64,000 nucleotides of DNA from Colius striatus (GCF_028858725.1 NC_084761.1:22598501-22662500); one strand, 5' to 3'. Numbered from the stretch's first letter, positions 28,101 to 42,900 are shown. Made by a program: numbers and translations. The notes: generated by a model not told the origin, from the sequence alone.

Positions 28101-29798
28101 AGTGAAGATGCCAATGTGGGTAAGTCTCAGTAAAAGCAGAATTTAGACATGAGCTTGACTTAAAGGTAGAAATCAAAGCAATAAATGAGCATTTTAAGCC
28201 AACACTTATATACTCATTCTGTCTCCTCTTCTATAAAGATAGTAAGTTTCTGATATTTTGATGTTATATAATATCTTTCACTTATACACTTTTTGCATCA
28301 TTCTTGACTGTAACTACTTTTGAACATTGTCTCTAGCACTACATGCAGAAGTTCCTTTTAGCTTGAGGCTTCAACAACTCAAGATATCAACACTATGAAA
28401 ACCAGAAAGTCTAGTAACCCTCGACACTTCACATAAACTCAATAGCTGTTCCTCTGAAATTTGTCAGTTATAATATTTGAATTGCTACATGAATTAAACA
28501 CGGGTTTGATTAACTTTTTAGAAATAAAATGTACACTAATCAGTTTCCTAAAGGAACACAAAGATAATAAACTGGTTTATACTTTGTTTTTGGTAATAAT
28601 TTCTCCCCATCCTTGATCACATTAAAGGAAATAAAAAAGCTTGTGAACAATTATGATAGTTTCAATTCAGATCACTTTGGTTTTGTGAACACTTTCAATT
28701 TCAAATACATGCTCAAGTAATTTCTCTCTACTGAATGCAAAATACTTTCCTTTGCAGCTGCCCAGAATAATAAAGGATTTGAGCTCTCTTAACTCTTACG
28801 CTCCAAACTCCAAGGGGAAAATATTATTGCATGCTGAGAGTCATTATGATGATTCCAGCCAAGTTATGAAAAAAACATTCGTTTTACTAGACCATACTGA
28901 TACTTTCAGAGCAATAATGGAGATTCTGGAAGTTTTTGTAGATTAGAGTTTCTTAGCAAACCTGAAGAGATGCCTGTGCGGTCTCTCTGCAGGCCTAATG
29001 GGTAATTGTGTCAAACTGTAGTGTTTTGTACCTAATCCAACGTCTGCAGAACTCATTTGTAGCTCTGTTTATTTCCAAGAGTTTTCATGTTTGCAGTAGG
29101 TGAAATGGCTTTCTAAGCCATCGGGAAGAGCCCACTTTTGTGTAGCACACTAAGGTATTTCTGGTGGAAAGCAGAATGGAACCTTTCAAAGACGTAAAAC
29201 TGCCTATTGACCATGGTGTACCTATTAAATAGAAGTCTCATAACATTTTAGTAATGCAGATTAGAGTTTACAATCTCATTAGTGTCTCTACATCTTCCCT
29301 GACAAGAAATTTCTCAGCATTTCAACTGTGTAGGCCAACTATTTCCAAACACTTCTCGTATTAAGAATAAGTAATGCTGTTGAAAACCATTATCACTCCC
29401 AATTTACAATTCCCATACCTTCCCAGAAAAAAACACACTTTATTAGATGCAACATATGAAAACAATATTAGAAAACAATTACCATCTGTGGTGGATATGA
29501 AGACTTAATAACTTCTGCCTATCAAAACTCCTAATAACACTTAATACCAACTGCTGCCTCGATGCCTGGAGCTTTTGCTGCAAGAAAATGCTGCTTTCAT
29601 TTTGTACCTGGGTTCTTTTCGCTCCTGCATTTGCCAAGCCTCTGGTTTAGACCTGAAGTGTGCAGTCACAGTAACGATCACGATTAACAGAAGATACAGC
29701 CTGTGCAGTTCTGATACTTGCCAGTGTCTTCCTATTGGTTTCAAAATAACAGCAAAATAAATGGTATATAGCAAAACTTTCGTAGTGTTATAAGGGAA

Positions 29799-29878
29799 CT
29801 GTCACACAGCTTTTTCATCTGTGTACAGTTTTGTACAATCACTACCATAAGAATACGTACACAAATCCAGTGTGACAG
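29799..29878. other. Imperfect inverted repeat able to form a hairpin
   Basis: CTGTCACAC at 29799-29807 is the exact reverse complement of GTGTGACAG at 29870-29878. Inside it, TGTGTAC (29820-29826) pairs with GTACACA (29857-29863). The internal loop is asymmetric (12 and 6 bases) and the terminal loop is 30 bases. It could be chance, a decayed short transposon with inverted ends, or a structured RNA. Confidence 0.4.
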
Positions 29879-32800
29879 CTACATCACTGTCAAGTGACCT
29901 ATAATGACAAGGAATTTCTTAACCCAAAGGTAAATAATCTACATACATGTAGTAAGTCCTAAGGGTACCCTCTACCTCCAGATAGCTCTCTCCTTCCATT
30001 TCATGTTGTATAAATTTTCAGTACTTACACCATTACTTTTCATTTTCTTCATGGATGATTTATTCTACACACAAGGAAAACAAAGGAAAAAGAAACATAA
30101 AACTTCAGCCAAAGATAAAAGTGTATGTTTTCTCTTTGCAATGTTATAACCACTCTGGGAGCAAAAATGGTTATTGAGTCTCTTTTAACTTTAGTTAATT
30201 ATATCTCTTCCTAATCAGTTAATTGCTTTTCAGATTTCACTGATACTTTACAATGAACTTTACTGAAGTCTCTGAAAAACATACAGCTGTGAAAAAAACA
30301 TTAACAAGATGATGGGATGCGTGAGAAATAAGTGAGTAAGTAAGGCAAATGTTGAGATTCCTTTATATGAAGCACTAACACAATCCTCTGCAGTCAGTCT
30401 GTGCAGCACTTGCTACCTTGCATCATGAAATGTGCTGCAGAAGCAGGAGGAGTAAAAGAACAAAAATGATTAAGGTGTTATAAATCCTCAGGTATGACCA
30501 AGGACAGAAAAGACGGAGGTTCTGCTTTCAAAGAGAAACTCACAAGATGGATATCAAATAAAGAAGGTGACTCAGAAGTTTCTGTCTCTGCATCTCATTG
30601 CCTAGGAACAGGATGATTTTCAATTACTTTAAAGGTGCAAAAACCAGGACTGACACAAAAATACCTCTCCATAGTAACTAAACTGTGAAACTTAATGCTA
30701 CCAGAAGTCATCAAATCCAATAACTTAGCAAAACTCACAAGAAGGGACTAGGCATTTAAAAAGACGTCAATATTATTGAGTTTTTATCATGTTCAGTGAT
30801 ATAGACCAATACCTAACTGTTGTAAACTACGGCAAGAACCAGAGTGGAAAGCTATAGGAGGGTTCTCATGTCTTATCCTGAAGCACCTGACACAGACACC
30901 ACAGGAGAAAGAACAGAATGTAGCTTTGAAGTTAAATGAATGAGGAAAGGCATAAGGATATTGCACGAGTACTTTTTTACCCTAACACATAGATATACTT
31001 ATTTTCCTTTTTGTATCAGTTTGGTTCTATAAAATATAACTACACAGGATATTCCTTGTTTTTTGTAATGGTGTGAACAACACGGCATAATTCAAAGATT
31101 TCATAATCATTTATTTTAAAAGTGTACGAAAAGCTACTATTAACAGCAAAAGCTGATGTTTGTGATTTGTGTGTGTGCAGTGTACAAGAAATAATTTTCT
31201 TTGAATGTTGAAATTTTTACAGAACATTCTTTCTCACATGTCAGTTTTACTGCAAATATAGTATATGTGTGTGTGATTGTTTTTTTGGAAGATAATGTAA
31301 CAACTGTAAGAAATGTATAGTCCTCCTTCCCAGTGTTTTCCCCAGTGCTCTATATAGCTTGCTATATATTATTTCCTTAATAATGAATAACATTGTTTCA
31401 GCATAGCAATCTTCAAACTGACATGTGTTTTCACTTAAGTCATTCTGAAAGACTTGGGGTGTTTTTGTTTTCATTTTTACACCCAATTCAACTAGTAATT
31501 CATAACTATGATCAGATCAGCTAAGTGAAAAAAAGAAAAGGTCATGACAATCAGGGAAATTTTTAAAGAGGATTATTTAGTGCAATCAAGTATTTGTTAA
31601 TGCTTTCCCCTTCTACATGATTACTATTTTCTATTTGACAGTCATTTGTTGCAAGAAAACTGTATCTCCTGTTCCTGTATTGCTCTAAAAATACATTTAG
31701 ATATTTTCTTAAGTTTAATATATGTGTAAATGTCACTTTAGATTCATATTAGTTGACTTTTATTCCATTTTGACTTACCTACAGTGTTTGACAAAAGCCT
31801 TTGACATAGCAGTAATTAAATGCTATTAGTTAACTTCTCTATGAATTGAATTGGAGCTGAGACATTACAAAATAGACAGGCTCCAGGATGTCTTTTTGGA
31901 GTTGGTGCTGTATCCTCAAAAGTTGGAACAAATCCGTATCAAAACTGTATTTCTATACATGATTTATTCTTAATGCTGAGGCCAGCTTTTAATTCCTGAA
32001 CCCCGTGCCAGTGAGATTTTAGCTCATCAACAGTCATTCTTACTTAGAGATTACACTTTTCTTGCAATAAATTCACCAGCTTTGCATTTGATCATTTACT
32101 GCCTTTTTCTGGCTAGTAGCTGAACATTCTATTTTATTGAGCCAAATCTTTGCATTTTCACAGAAGTCCTACTCAGCACTTGATTTGCCTAGTGAAATTT
32201 GTGTTAATCCAATATTATATCTTAAAAAATAATGTCAGACTTCTTCATAAAAATTACTGATAGGCTCTTTCCCGATACGCCACACTGTTTACACAAATAT
32301 GTAATTGCACAATTTCTGCTTTGCAGAGAATTTTTAAACTGTAGGAGACCCCTCTGATTGTGGATTAAATGACATATGCAAGGTTATGTCGTTATTGCAG
32401 TTGCCAAGATTAGAAAAAGAGATCTGTCCATTCCAACAGAGAATTAAGAACCATCAATAATACCAATGAATAAAGAACAAACCTACAGCCTAAAAGCCAA
32501 ATAATTCTAAAAGTAATGAACTTCAAAAGTGTTAGTTATATTGCAAGCTTGAAGCAACACTGAGATGAAAACCAAGAAGAAGGGCAATTATGCCAGTACA
32601 CTTCTCAGTACATCTTTGGCTATATTACCTTTCCTTCAGGGGCACCCTGAGGACCTTTGAGAACTGTAGCATAGTATATACAAGCTAAAGCTGAGTCTCT
32701 GCACCATTCAAAGAAGACAGCACTTAAACCCACGGTAAAATCAGCTAAGAAAGTTCTGAACTGCATTTATCCCCTTTAAATTCTTACACAGTTTCAGCAC

Positions 32801-35800
32801 TTTAAGGCCTCTATATTTGAATGGCAAAGTCAACAAGGCCCAGCCCCTTCAAGAACTTTATTATGTCTTCTCTGGATTAATCTCCGGGTCAAAATGAAGT
32901 GGTCAGGATGCCTTCCATCTCACAGACTTTTTAGATGTAGAGCTTAAGATGATATGTAAGATCTTGTACCAGTAGCAGACTACTTCATTCAGAGATGAAG
33001 CCAATATACCTGTGCAGTAAAGCTCAGCAGCTACATTAGTCTATCTGTAATAGTACTGGAAAGGTTAACTCCCCCATAAATGTGCACACTCACTTTCTTT
33101 ACTCAAATATGCTTTCAGAAAGTTAACCTATGACTAGTTACCAAAAGCACATCCCAAAAATACCTCACTGTCCCACCAGAATGGATGCAGTGGTGCTGGA
33201 TGCAAATGGCAGAGACAATGATACCTAGCTTCTTCTTTCCAACCGTCATTGCTGCACCAGCTCTTCTTCATTTACAAAGATTTGCCAAATGTGGCTACAA
33301 GAAACAACTGAGAAATGCTTTCCTCTTTGCTTTGTGCTCTGCCTGTTGGCTAGCCTGTCATGCAGGAACCGAGTTATAATATCTTGCCTCCTTTTTGGTT
33401 TGTGAAACTTTTCTCATGGATTTTTTTCCCCCTTTATTTCATTGGGTCGTGATTGTGGCATAACTTGATTAAACTTTTCTGATCCCAGGTACTTCTACTT
33501 CAGCAAAGTTCAGTAGAAGTAAAAAAATGGTATTTTGATTTGCTTTGAATGTCCTTGCAGCTGTGAAACGTGATGGCAGTGTTGCTGGAACAAACTCCCT
33601 TGCAAGGTTTCCTGTACTTTCTGCTTGCAGTATTGCCAAGAATATTCCTAAGGCAGCTTTTTTACAGGGACTTGGAATTTCACACTCTAGATGAAAACAG
33701 TGCAACAGTAAACGAGAAGCAGAATTAAAAAGAGATTGAGTATTTCAGATTAGCTTTGTTCAATTCAAGAAATGAGCAAACTTAAAGGAAGATATTCCTT
33801 CTTCTTCCTTCCCTTCACCAACTAGTCATTTCCTACTTAGTATTTCCTCGCCATTTCCCGGCATCTGTCAACAGTGGCACAGAAGTTGCTTCTCCTTTAT
33901 CTGCTATTTACTGGCAACTGCAACTTGACCATATATAGAAAGTCCACAAGCATATATAGTTCATGGATTTCAAATAGCCTCCAGATCTCTTCTGAAGTGG
34001 CACCGTGGCACAGCCGTCTTGGCCGTGTTATTAAAAAGAGTTATCCCCTCTTGCCCTGAGGAAATTTAGTCCTGGAGGGCTTTATCCTCTGTGTGGTTGA
34101 GAATTCAACAGCAAGCAAAACAGGCAGAAAACAGCAAGGCAGCTCTGCTCCCCACGACCTGAAGGAAAGGTTGCTGGTCTCTTGGGAAACCTACCAAAGC
34201 AGCCTCCATTCTATGTGTGCGTGCAATTGCTCACAGGAGAAATATTTCTATCTTCAGCTTCTTTGAAGACATCTGCATAACTTCTAACTGTTTTAAAAAT
34301 TACCTTTTTGTCAACAGCTGAAAACCAAGGAGACATGTTAAGAGCAATCTCTGGATGTGTTGATGAACCTGTGTATGTGCTGCGTTTCGTGCCAAAGAGT
34401 TACAGCACTTACGTCTGACATGCAATAGTGTCTGTGGCGTGTCACCACGAGAACAGATCCCAAGCCCTGCAGATTCAATGAGTCTGAACACACTTCTCAC
34501 ATCCCAATGCACAGCAGCTGGAACCTGAAACAAATATTCAAATCTTCCTTTCCTAACAACCATACATAGCAACATTCTAATGATAAACAGATGCCATTGA
34601 TTTAGTAGCATTTATGAATGGAAAAGTATCAGTGCCCAAATTCCAGGGTCAGGCTTGCTAATATCATATGATAATGCTTGCAGGTCTCTATTGGCCTACA
34701 TTTTATCACCCAAACATATTTTATTGTATTAAATATACATACAGGCAGTGATTGAGAATACATTTTAAACAGTCATCTACTGGTGTAAAAATCCAGACAA
34801 ATGCTTTTGTTGTTTGGAGTTCTCAATTAAAACACAGATGAAGCATCAATATCTTTCCTGATTTTACACAAATCAGTTATATCAGTGCAGTCACCAACAT
34901 CTGTGTTTTTCAGAGGCCAAGTATGTAAAGCCATAGCCTTCATATGCAGGGATATGAATTGGGCTCTCTAGATAGCTTCCATTTCTCACTTCTCTAATCC
35001 TATTATAGCCCTGAAACTTTCAGGTCCAGCTCAACAATTCTCAAAGCATGTTTCCCTTTGTCAAGAGCTGATATATTTTTCTCTGAGAGGTGCAGGGAGT
35101 TGATTCCAGATATAATACCAGCTTTTCCCTCATGGTCCTCAGATGCCTGCTCTTGAAGTTTAGCTCTGCTGCTAAACTTCTCAGTGAGAAACATAGGTGA
35201 AAGAAGTCACAGCCACAGTATTGATGGAGAATATGAAAAAAAGATTGTATTTTTCGGGAAGAACACTGCTTGGGAAGTAATGAGAATGAATCATAGTGAA
35301 TCGTTTTCACTCAGTGAATATAGTACAGAAATGGGGGAGGGAAGGGAGTGTGAAGATGTTTGCCTCTGTCAAAGCTAAAGCTAAACAGGACTCCTTTAAA
35401 AGCTTTATGAAACATTTAGTGTAGATACACTTTCTATACAAGTACTTAGTAGAGCAAAATCGTAACAGCAAAAAAACATGGGCTGATTTTACAGTATCAG
35501 TGGGTATTAAAATGATGGAATTTGGGATACAGCATCCAAGGTCTACGTGGTCTGTAGAGCGAGAAGTACTGTACAAAGCACCATGTGAAATTACAACACA
35601 GGCAGATCAAGACAATTGAAAGATAATAGAGACTGGTGTGATCCTCATACGCTTTCAAAGGATGCAGGAAAGATTCTCTGCCTTCTACCAAGAATAATTT
35701 AAAGTAAGGCAATTTGCTCTATGAGGGCAAAGAGGATATCTGTGACCCCAGAAGAAGCCCATATAGGTATAACTATCTATATTCTGTGTGGAATGGGAAA

Positions 35801-38800
35801 AAACCCCTATTGTGATGTTACTATAAGACACTTTTACACGACTATAGAAGAGATAATTTAGAAGAGATCTAACAAATAGAGTTTAACTGACTTCAAAGGA
35901 AGAAGAGAGAAATTTGTCTCCTAAAAAACAAAGAACTTTATTTAATGGAAGTATCCTATGTATGCCTTGTCTGGATCAATTTCTGCAGAGTGAAAGTAAG
36001 CTATGTGAAACAAGAAATACCTCTAATTTTCATCTATTTTTAAAGGATATTTGATAAAAGTTACTCCGGTCATTCTAGAAAGAAAATGCCTTCAAGGAGA
36101 TAGCAGGTATTCTGGAACCCTTCTAAATCAGAAATTCTTTGAAGAGAATGAGCTAAATTCTTTCTTTGTCGTAAACAGTGCTACGTGTGGGCTTGCATTG
36201 TGATGACATGCACCAATGGCTGATGGTGATGAGGGATAGGAATGGAAATTTGCAGGGGTAAAAGTTCTGAGGAGAAGATCAGCATAAAACCAAGGATTTA
36301 AGGTAGGGGTGTTCAAACACTTCTCATCTTACTGGTTATTCAATGAAGAAATGAATGTAGCTGCCTCTGGGGAGACAGCAGAAATTGCTGCAACGTCAGT
36401 TAACAATGTTTACCTGAGCTCATTTTTCACTCACTCATCTCCACACTGCATTGCTACAAGTTGGCCCCTACTCAGAAAGACAGATTGGCAGGAAAAAGAT
36501 TCCCCTGCTTGCTCCAGGTCTTCTTACTGACTAGCAAGGGCCAAGTTCTCTAGTGGAGCTGGAAAATATGCCAAGAAGCGTAACTCGGTTTGTTTTTCTT
36601 TTCTTTTTTGGTCATAAAAAGGAGTTGCTGCCCTGCACTACAGAAGATGCAAGTTAGGACAGTACTATGATTCAGACTTGGTAGGCGAAAGGGAAAAGTA
36701 TGTGCTGGATGCTCAGGGCATGTTGGCCAAGCCAGCTAGAAGAAAGCAAATGGAGAATGGTTTGCTGACAGTATGAATGGAAAAGAAGCCACTCTACCAG
36801 AGGAAGCAGGAGAATAGATTGCCTTCCCACTCCTTCCTGAATTAAAGTGAGAACTCCAGAGAGGATCCTACTAGTAGTAAGGACTCCCCAAACACCCCAG
36901 CCCAGAGCTCTCTGTTTTCTTCTCTCTGCTCCCCATTTAATTTAAAATAAAATGAATGACTTCACCTTTTATTTGTAAAAAAAAAAATCTACAAAGCACT
37001 TTAATGACAAATCCTTACCAGGATGAGTAATTTTTTGCTGCAGAACAATACGTGAAGTAGGAGTTTTTGTGTTTGTTTTCAATCTACACACACTTTCACG
37101 GAGAACATAAAGAAATACAATATGATCCAAGGGCTAGACCATGACATTAGAAAAAAACTCAAAAACAATTAGAAAGAGGGTGCAGACTTTTAATGATCTG
37201 GGTAATTAAACATTGGACCAATTTAGCAAGACTGGGATGGATTTTCCATATGGTTTAACATGTTTTTGCTTAGATTGCTCTACAACATGTTATACTGTAG
37301 CAAATTTGTAAACACAATTTGGTAACACAGATTTTATCTTCAACTTGCAGCAAGTGCATAAATAGATTTAAAATCATTTACAGGAACATTAATAAAAAAA
37401 AGAAGTTACCCTGTCAGCCACTCTGATAATCTCACCCATCTTTTGTACAATAAAGGAAGATTTCAAGCAACCTCCAAAGGGGCAGATTGGGTTAGAAGAG
37501 AGAAATAATATTCATAGGAGATTTATAATTAAAGCTAAAGATTCATTTCCGTTTGAAACAGATGGTCAGGCAAAGGCATTCTGGATAATTTAGCAAAAGC
37601 CTGTGCTTCAACTAGCTGACAAAAGCATGGCTTTAATCTTCCAACTAGTTGCACAGGGTAACCTGTTTATTGCGTATTACAGGTCAGGAAATATCTGCAT
37701 TGCTTAAGAACAAACACACTTACAGGACCAGTGCAGATCCAGAACTATGACTGCTTTTGATAATTAAGATAGATTAAAATTGCAAGGGAAGAGGAAGAAG
37801 AGATTTATAAAATTCTAGAAATGAGAGACTGAAGGCTGAGTGAATCAGGAGAAGTGTAACATGATTGTAATGAACAGCAGATGCCTAAAATATCACTGAG
37901 ATGCTGCAGTAAAAGTAGTGTTGGGTAAATGCAGTATATTTGACAGATAATAACAAGGAAATTTTTCTTTGTTTCTTTGAAGCAAATTAAGGAACCATAA
38001 TATGACACGGTTACAGTACCAGATGGATAAATCTCAATGACAGCACTATGAACACTCTTTCATATATTAAGAATTCTTCTATTTCAGAATACCATGCAGC
38101 AGAGAGCCACTGAAGTGTCTTTTCCTCTGGGAATAAAAGAGAGTATTAGTAACATTACACCTACAATGGTTTTCATTCCATCTGCCCTCCCCATAATAAG
38201 CACATCAAAATTTTGCTTTACTGCTCTCAAATCTACCTTAGAAGTTCACAAAATGCCCATTTAAGCCAGCATGTATCCCACCTGGACCTGGAAACAGCAG
38301 TAACTGCAAGCCCTCAGACCCACCCTGTTCCAGCAGAATCGCTGCCTTTGCAGGGAAACTCTACTTTTAAAAAATATTTGTATAAAGTACTTAGTGGAAA
38401 AAAAGAGCCCAAACCAGAATGGTCTTTGAGGAAATAATACCAGTAGGTAATTACAGACTGAATAAATTCTGGAATTAGAAGACAGTTCTACAAATATATT
38501 TGATATTGTCACAGGGAAAATATTACTCATCTTGTCAGATGCAACAGCTGACTTCAGGGTGCAAATGATTAAGTCAGCTTGAGAGTTCCCCTACCCCCAG
38601 CTCCTCTCAGATGAACCGTGGGCACAGGTAGTAGCTGATTTTAGAATTTGATCTTCACGTCCCCAGTCCATTGGATTGATGGACTTTTTTTGGACATTTG
38701 CAAACCTCCTCTTGATCTCTGAACTTTGTACACAGCAGCTAAAAGAGGCAATGAGGAGGCTACCACGATACTACTGCACACTGACTTCAACACTGCTGTG

Positions 38801-39721
38801 ACAAAGAGCTGGTAGAGTACATCTGATGAAGTGTTTGAGGAACGATAGCCTTATGGTTTAAACATTAAAATCCAATTCAGGACATCTAAGTTTTGCAAGC
38901 CCTTGCCAATGTCTTCCTCTGTCACCTAGAGCTAGAAAATATGAGGGGGGCTTAGTAAATGTTCAGAAACTGCTCAAAACCAAGATTGTGCACAGAGAAG
39001 GGAAACAGTGGGAAAAATAACTAGGTATGTGTGTCACAGTAGTGCTGCAGTGAGATGGAGTGAATTTCATCACTCAGCAGTAATAAACCAGTACGTTGCA
39101 CTCAGAACTAGGAGCATCAGAATGAGGATTTGTCCAGAGCAATGGACAGAGCTATTTTATGGCATTGCTTACTCAACTATATGATCCTCAACACGTTCTG
39201 TTGGCAAAATGCAACTGCTAAAACTCTTTTGTTATGCATGCTACCTTGCAGGATATATATAACTAAATATACTTGATTTAAATAAGTGAAGCAGTGCCTA
39301 CTCTCTGGAGCCATGCAATGTGTAAAAGTGACTTTTGAAAACTTACACCGTAGAGCAAAACATCCATATTTTTCCCAAATTGGACGTTATAGGCATGGCT
39401 GCTGTTATTATATTTTAGGATACAAAATATAGTTAGAGAGTTTATTCTGTATCTTTATTTTATAAATTTTCATTTTCTGTTTTGCCACTTTAGAAAATGG
39501 CTGTAGAAGTTGAAACAAAGAATGGAAGTGCTGTGGAAAAACATACATTCTCTTTTTCGGGATAGTTTCAAACTCGACCTTTTTTTTTTTTTGCTCCCCC
39601 ATATAAGAATAAACACCACCTAAGGAGTATAAGATTGCCTCACACAATACAACAAAAATAAAAAGAAACCACAGATCCTGCTTCCTGTCTGGACTTGTTG
39701 ACTGGGAGTGCCATCTCGAGA

Positions 39722-39944
39722 CTTTCTCACCGAGAAGGTTATTAAACATTGGAACGGGCTGCCCAGGGACGTGGTGGAGTCACCATCCCTGGAGATAGTC
39801 ACAAGACTCATAGTGGAGGTGCTGAGGGATATGGTTTAGTTTAGTGATGGGCCTGGCAGTGTGTGGTTAGTGGTTCAACTTGTTGATCTTAAAAGTCTTT
39901 TCCAACCTTAACGATTCTGTGATCTCTGTGATCTGTGATCTGAG
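39722..39944 (+). mobile_element. CR1 LINE, short 3' end with expanded tail
   Basis: The sequence ACCGAGAAGGTTATTAAACA, followed by TTGGAACGGGCTGCCCAGGG and GTGGTGGAGTCACCATCCCT, matches the CR1 3' end (frame reading FLTEKVIKHWNGLPRDVVES). It runs to GATTCTGTGATCTCTGTGAT and then CTGTGATCTGAGAT. Only about 220 bases remain. The tail carries extra (C)TGTGATCT units compared with the usual octamer array. Confidence 0.9.
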
Positions 39945-42900
39945 ATGGAAGCAGCAGGGGATGCTATAGGCTCAGTGCAGCCTGCAAGACAGAGCCAGAA
40001 CATGATAGCTACCTTCCATCATAGGAGATTCAGGCTTTTGAGACTCCCAGATGCCAAACTGTTTTGCTACCTGAACCAAGCAACCAACAGGTTAAAATAA
40101 CATACAGCAAATTGCATTAGCAACGGCTACCTGATAGGCCTTCCAATGTAGGCATCAATGAGGTGTCACCATCAAAAGGAGGTGCTTTCACAGGAAGCAG
40201 TATTGGTTCCAGCTCATGCAAAATGACTTCAGACAAGATTTGCCAGTGACATAAAGGCTGCTGGAGTGGTAGACACAATCACAAAGTGATGTAGATTAAC
40301 TGAAAAGTTCATAGAATCATAGAAATTCAGCTTCTTCCTAAAAAGTATGTTTTACATCTCTGGACTGATGAACAGAATATGTATAATCAGGAACGAAGGC
40401 ATACCCACAGAAAGGTTGGAGTCGTGAGAAACATTGGATCAATTTGAGAGTCACAAAAGACATAACAATGCATTAGAGTCAGAGAAGTATCCCTTTCTTC
40501 TCAGGAGGAGATATTTTTTCCTTTATATAGCTTAAGTAATACTAATACTAAAAGTACTTATTTTTGATGTCCATATTTTTCATTGTCTACTGAAAAAAAA
40601 TGGAGGTGTGCAAAAAAGCCTCAGCTCCCATTCAGTAACTGGAGAAAGTGCCATACAATGATTAGACTCTAAGAACATGATCTGTTCAGCTTCTAAAACA
40701 TTGAAGACTGGAATGCAGATGTACAATCATAAGAGGAAAACACTAGGTGCCAAAGGACTCTCAGTCTTTGGAATAAAGATAACATAAGGCTGGAATCTGT
40801 AGCCAGACAAAAAAAAACCCCCAAATTAGAAAGAAGGCATATATACTTTTAATACAACTCTTAACTATTGCAAGAGATTTACAACGGGAGGCAATAAAGT
40901 CTTCATATTTTTCAGCATTAAATCACAACTGGATCCTTTTCCTCATGTTTATTCAAGTAACAGCTACCTTCTAGCTAAAAAGAGTTTGATTTTGAGTAAC
41001 AAAATAGGAAAAGTATAAGAAATGGCAACCTGGCAAGTTTGTCTTTAGCAAGACTGTATATTTAAGAAGTCTATTGTACAAGCAGATAGAAGAATAAGAA
41101 TAGTTATTATTTGTTTATTACTTTAGCTGAATTTAGTATTTTTTTATATGAAACCCTTTCCTGTGTCCCTCTGAGGAACAGCCATGACTAATACGAGAAA
41201 GATATGATTTTAGCTGGACTTCAAATACTGTCTTCTAGTACAAGTCCTCATGCTGGTCTTTGCTCGTATGGATGAGGAAACAGACATCAGTGAGATCTCA
41301 GCCTGTTGAATCTGTGAAAGAGAATGTCTTCCACTGATTTTAATATAACCATCCCTCAAGTTTAGACAGTGTGTGGATGTAGAAAAGTGGCTGGAAAGAA
41401 AGGACAGGAACCAGAAAGGGTACTATTTCATACAAACTGGCTCATCATCTGGGGATAACTGTTGGGTCTTGGCATACTCACATGCTAAAAAGTTTAATGA
41501 CTTTCCTGTTAATGACTCGGTAGCTGGGGCTGTGGGAAGCTGAGGAGAGCAGTGGGAGTGGAAGTAGCACAGTGTGTTCCTCATGACGCAAATCAGGCAC
41601 CACTTGTTCTTCTCATGCTGCCATGCTACTCAGGGGGGGTTCCAAGCAGACTTTCACATCCGATGTTGAAAGCAAAATTAATCATTCAGCCTTTTTCCTT
41701 TCAAGGAGAAAGGGAAAAAAAGTCTAGTGACAGTAAAAATCTCAAAGAAATCATGTTTAAAGACAAAAGGTTGTCTTTGAGTTGCTGAAGTTGTCTGGGC
41801 TGAAGGCCAGGGCTGTGCACTCCCTCTGTATCTCTGTAAAACCTTCTTGGAAGAGGTTGGCTTTTATTAACTGCTGCCCAGACAGAATGGAGATGATATA
41901 ACTGTAATTTTCATATCCTCCACAGCTATGTAGCAATAAGAGATCAATTACTTAAGCGTGCTGTTTGCTAAGAGATTGCTCAGTGATTACTTAAGAGCCT
42001 AAACAATACGGCAAAGACAAACAACACTGACCAAAAAGCTCCAATTTGCTCTTTATCAACACTAAATATATTCACTCCATCCAGAGTGATAAATTGTAAT
42101 GGAATCTTCTAATGAAAACCCAATAAAACTCTAACCAATGACTACAGAAAATGTATGCTGTCCGAGAAAGACTTAAGAGGGTTGCCCCAAGGTAAGACAT
42201 TACTAGTTACACCCTTAACCTTAAAGTTTTGCCAATATTTAGAGCTTTGAAGGTTGAGTTTTTTTAGAAGAAAAACTTATGATGATAGATGTAGTATTTC
42301 TATAATGACATTCAGTTCACTCTGCCAAAATGTTCCTTTTAAGGACCATGCAATTTCTTAATTTCACGTATGATAGCAGTCACAGCTTGGTGCTCTTCAT
42401 TTTGTCAAAAGGCCAGATTTCCCCTCCTTCTCTGGCCATCTTAAAGAAAAAAAAAAAAGTACCTTGGTTATCTAAAAGGAATGAATTTGTCTTTCAAGTT
42501 ATATTTTGGGAAACCTATCCAGAAGTACTGGATTCTGATACTAGTGATAATTTTTTCCAAACTCTGTGTTATACACTTGCAATGAAGAACTGTTCTGTCT
42601 TTTAGAGTCCTTTTGACACTCTTTTGCATGCAGTTCTGCGCTGGCTAATCTTAACTAGCAGAAGCAAAGCTGCATTTCAAGGAGGAATAAACATGGCCAA
42701 GAAATTCTCAAAAGTGATCTTTTTAAACAGCTCTAGGGAATGACAACAAATATCACGGCCTGCACTAATTTTAGGTGATTAAATACTTGACTTTTACTGA
42801 GACTGATGTTTATAAAGATTTTTTAAAATATACTTTTCAGGCTATGTGGGTATGACATTTCAGGACCCTGTTCTCCCCTCGTTATGGAAATTAACAATAA

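Larger units (their letters stand above)
18513..39721. other. Long repeat-poor intergenic stretch
   Basis: About 21 kb with no recognised gene and no CR1 copy. Minor features are the pyrimidine tract at 21.2 kb, a short TA array at 25.15 kb and an imperfect hairpin at 29.80-29.88 kb. Given ARSJ on the right, this is probably the ARSJ downstream intergenic region, where conserved regulatory elements could lie, but none can be shown from one sequence. Confidence 0.5.

Noticed and set aside
34300..34611. 103-codon minus-strand frame in intergenic DNA
   Set aside because: No recognisable domain, no supported splice context, and length within chance range for 64 kb scanned in six frames.
40310..40325. 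TCATAGAATCATAGAA as a CR1 terminus
   Set aside because: Only two octamers match and the neighbouring bases show no CR1 3' UTR; too short to separate from chance.
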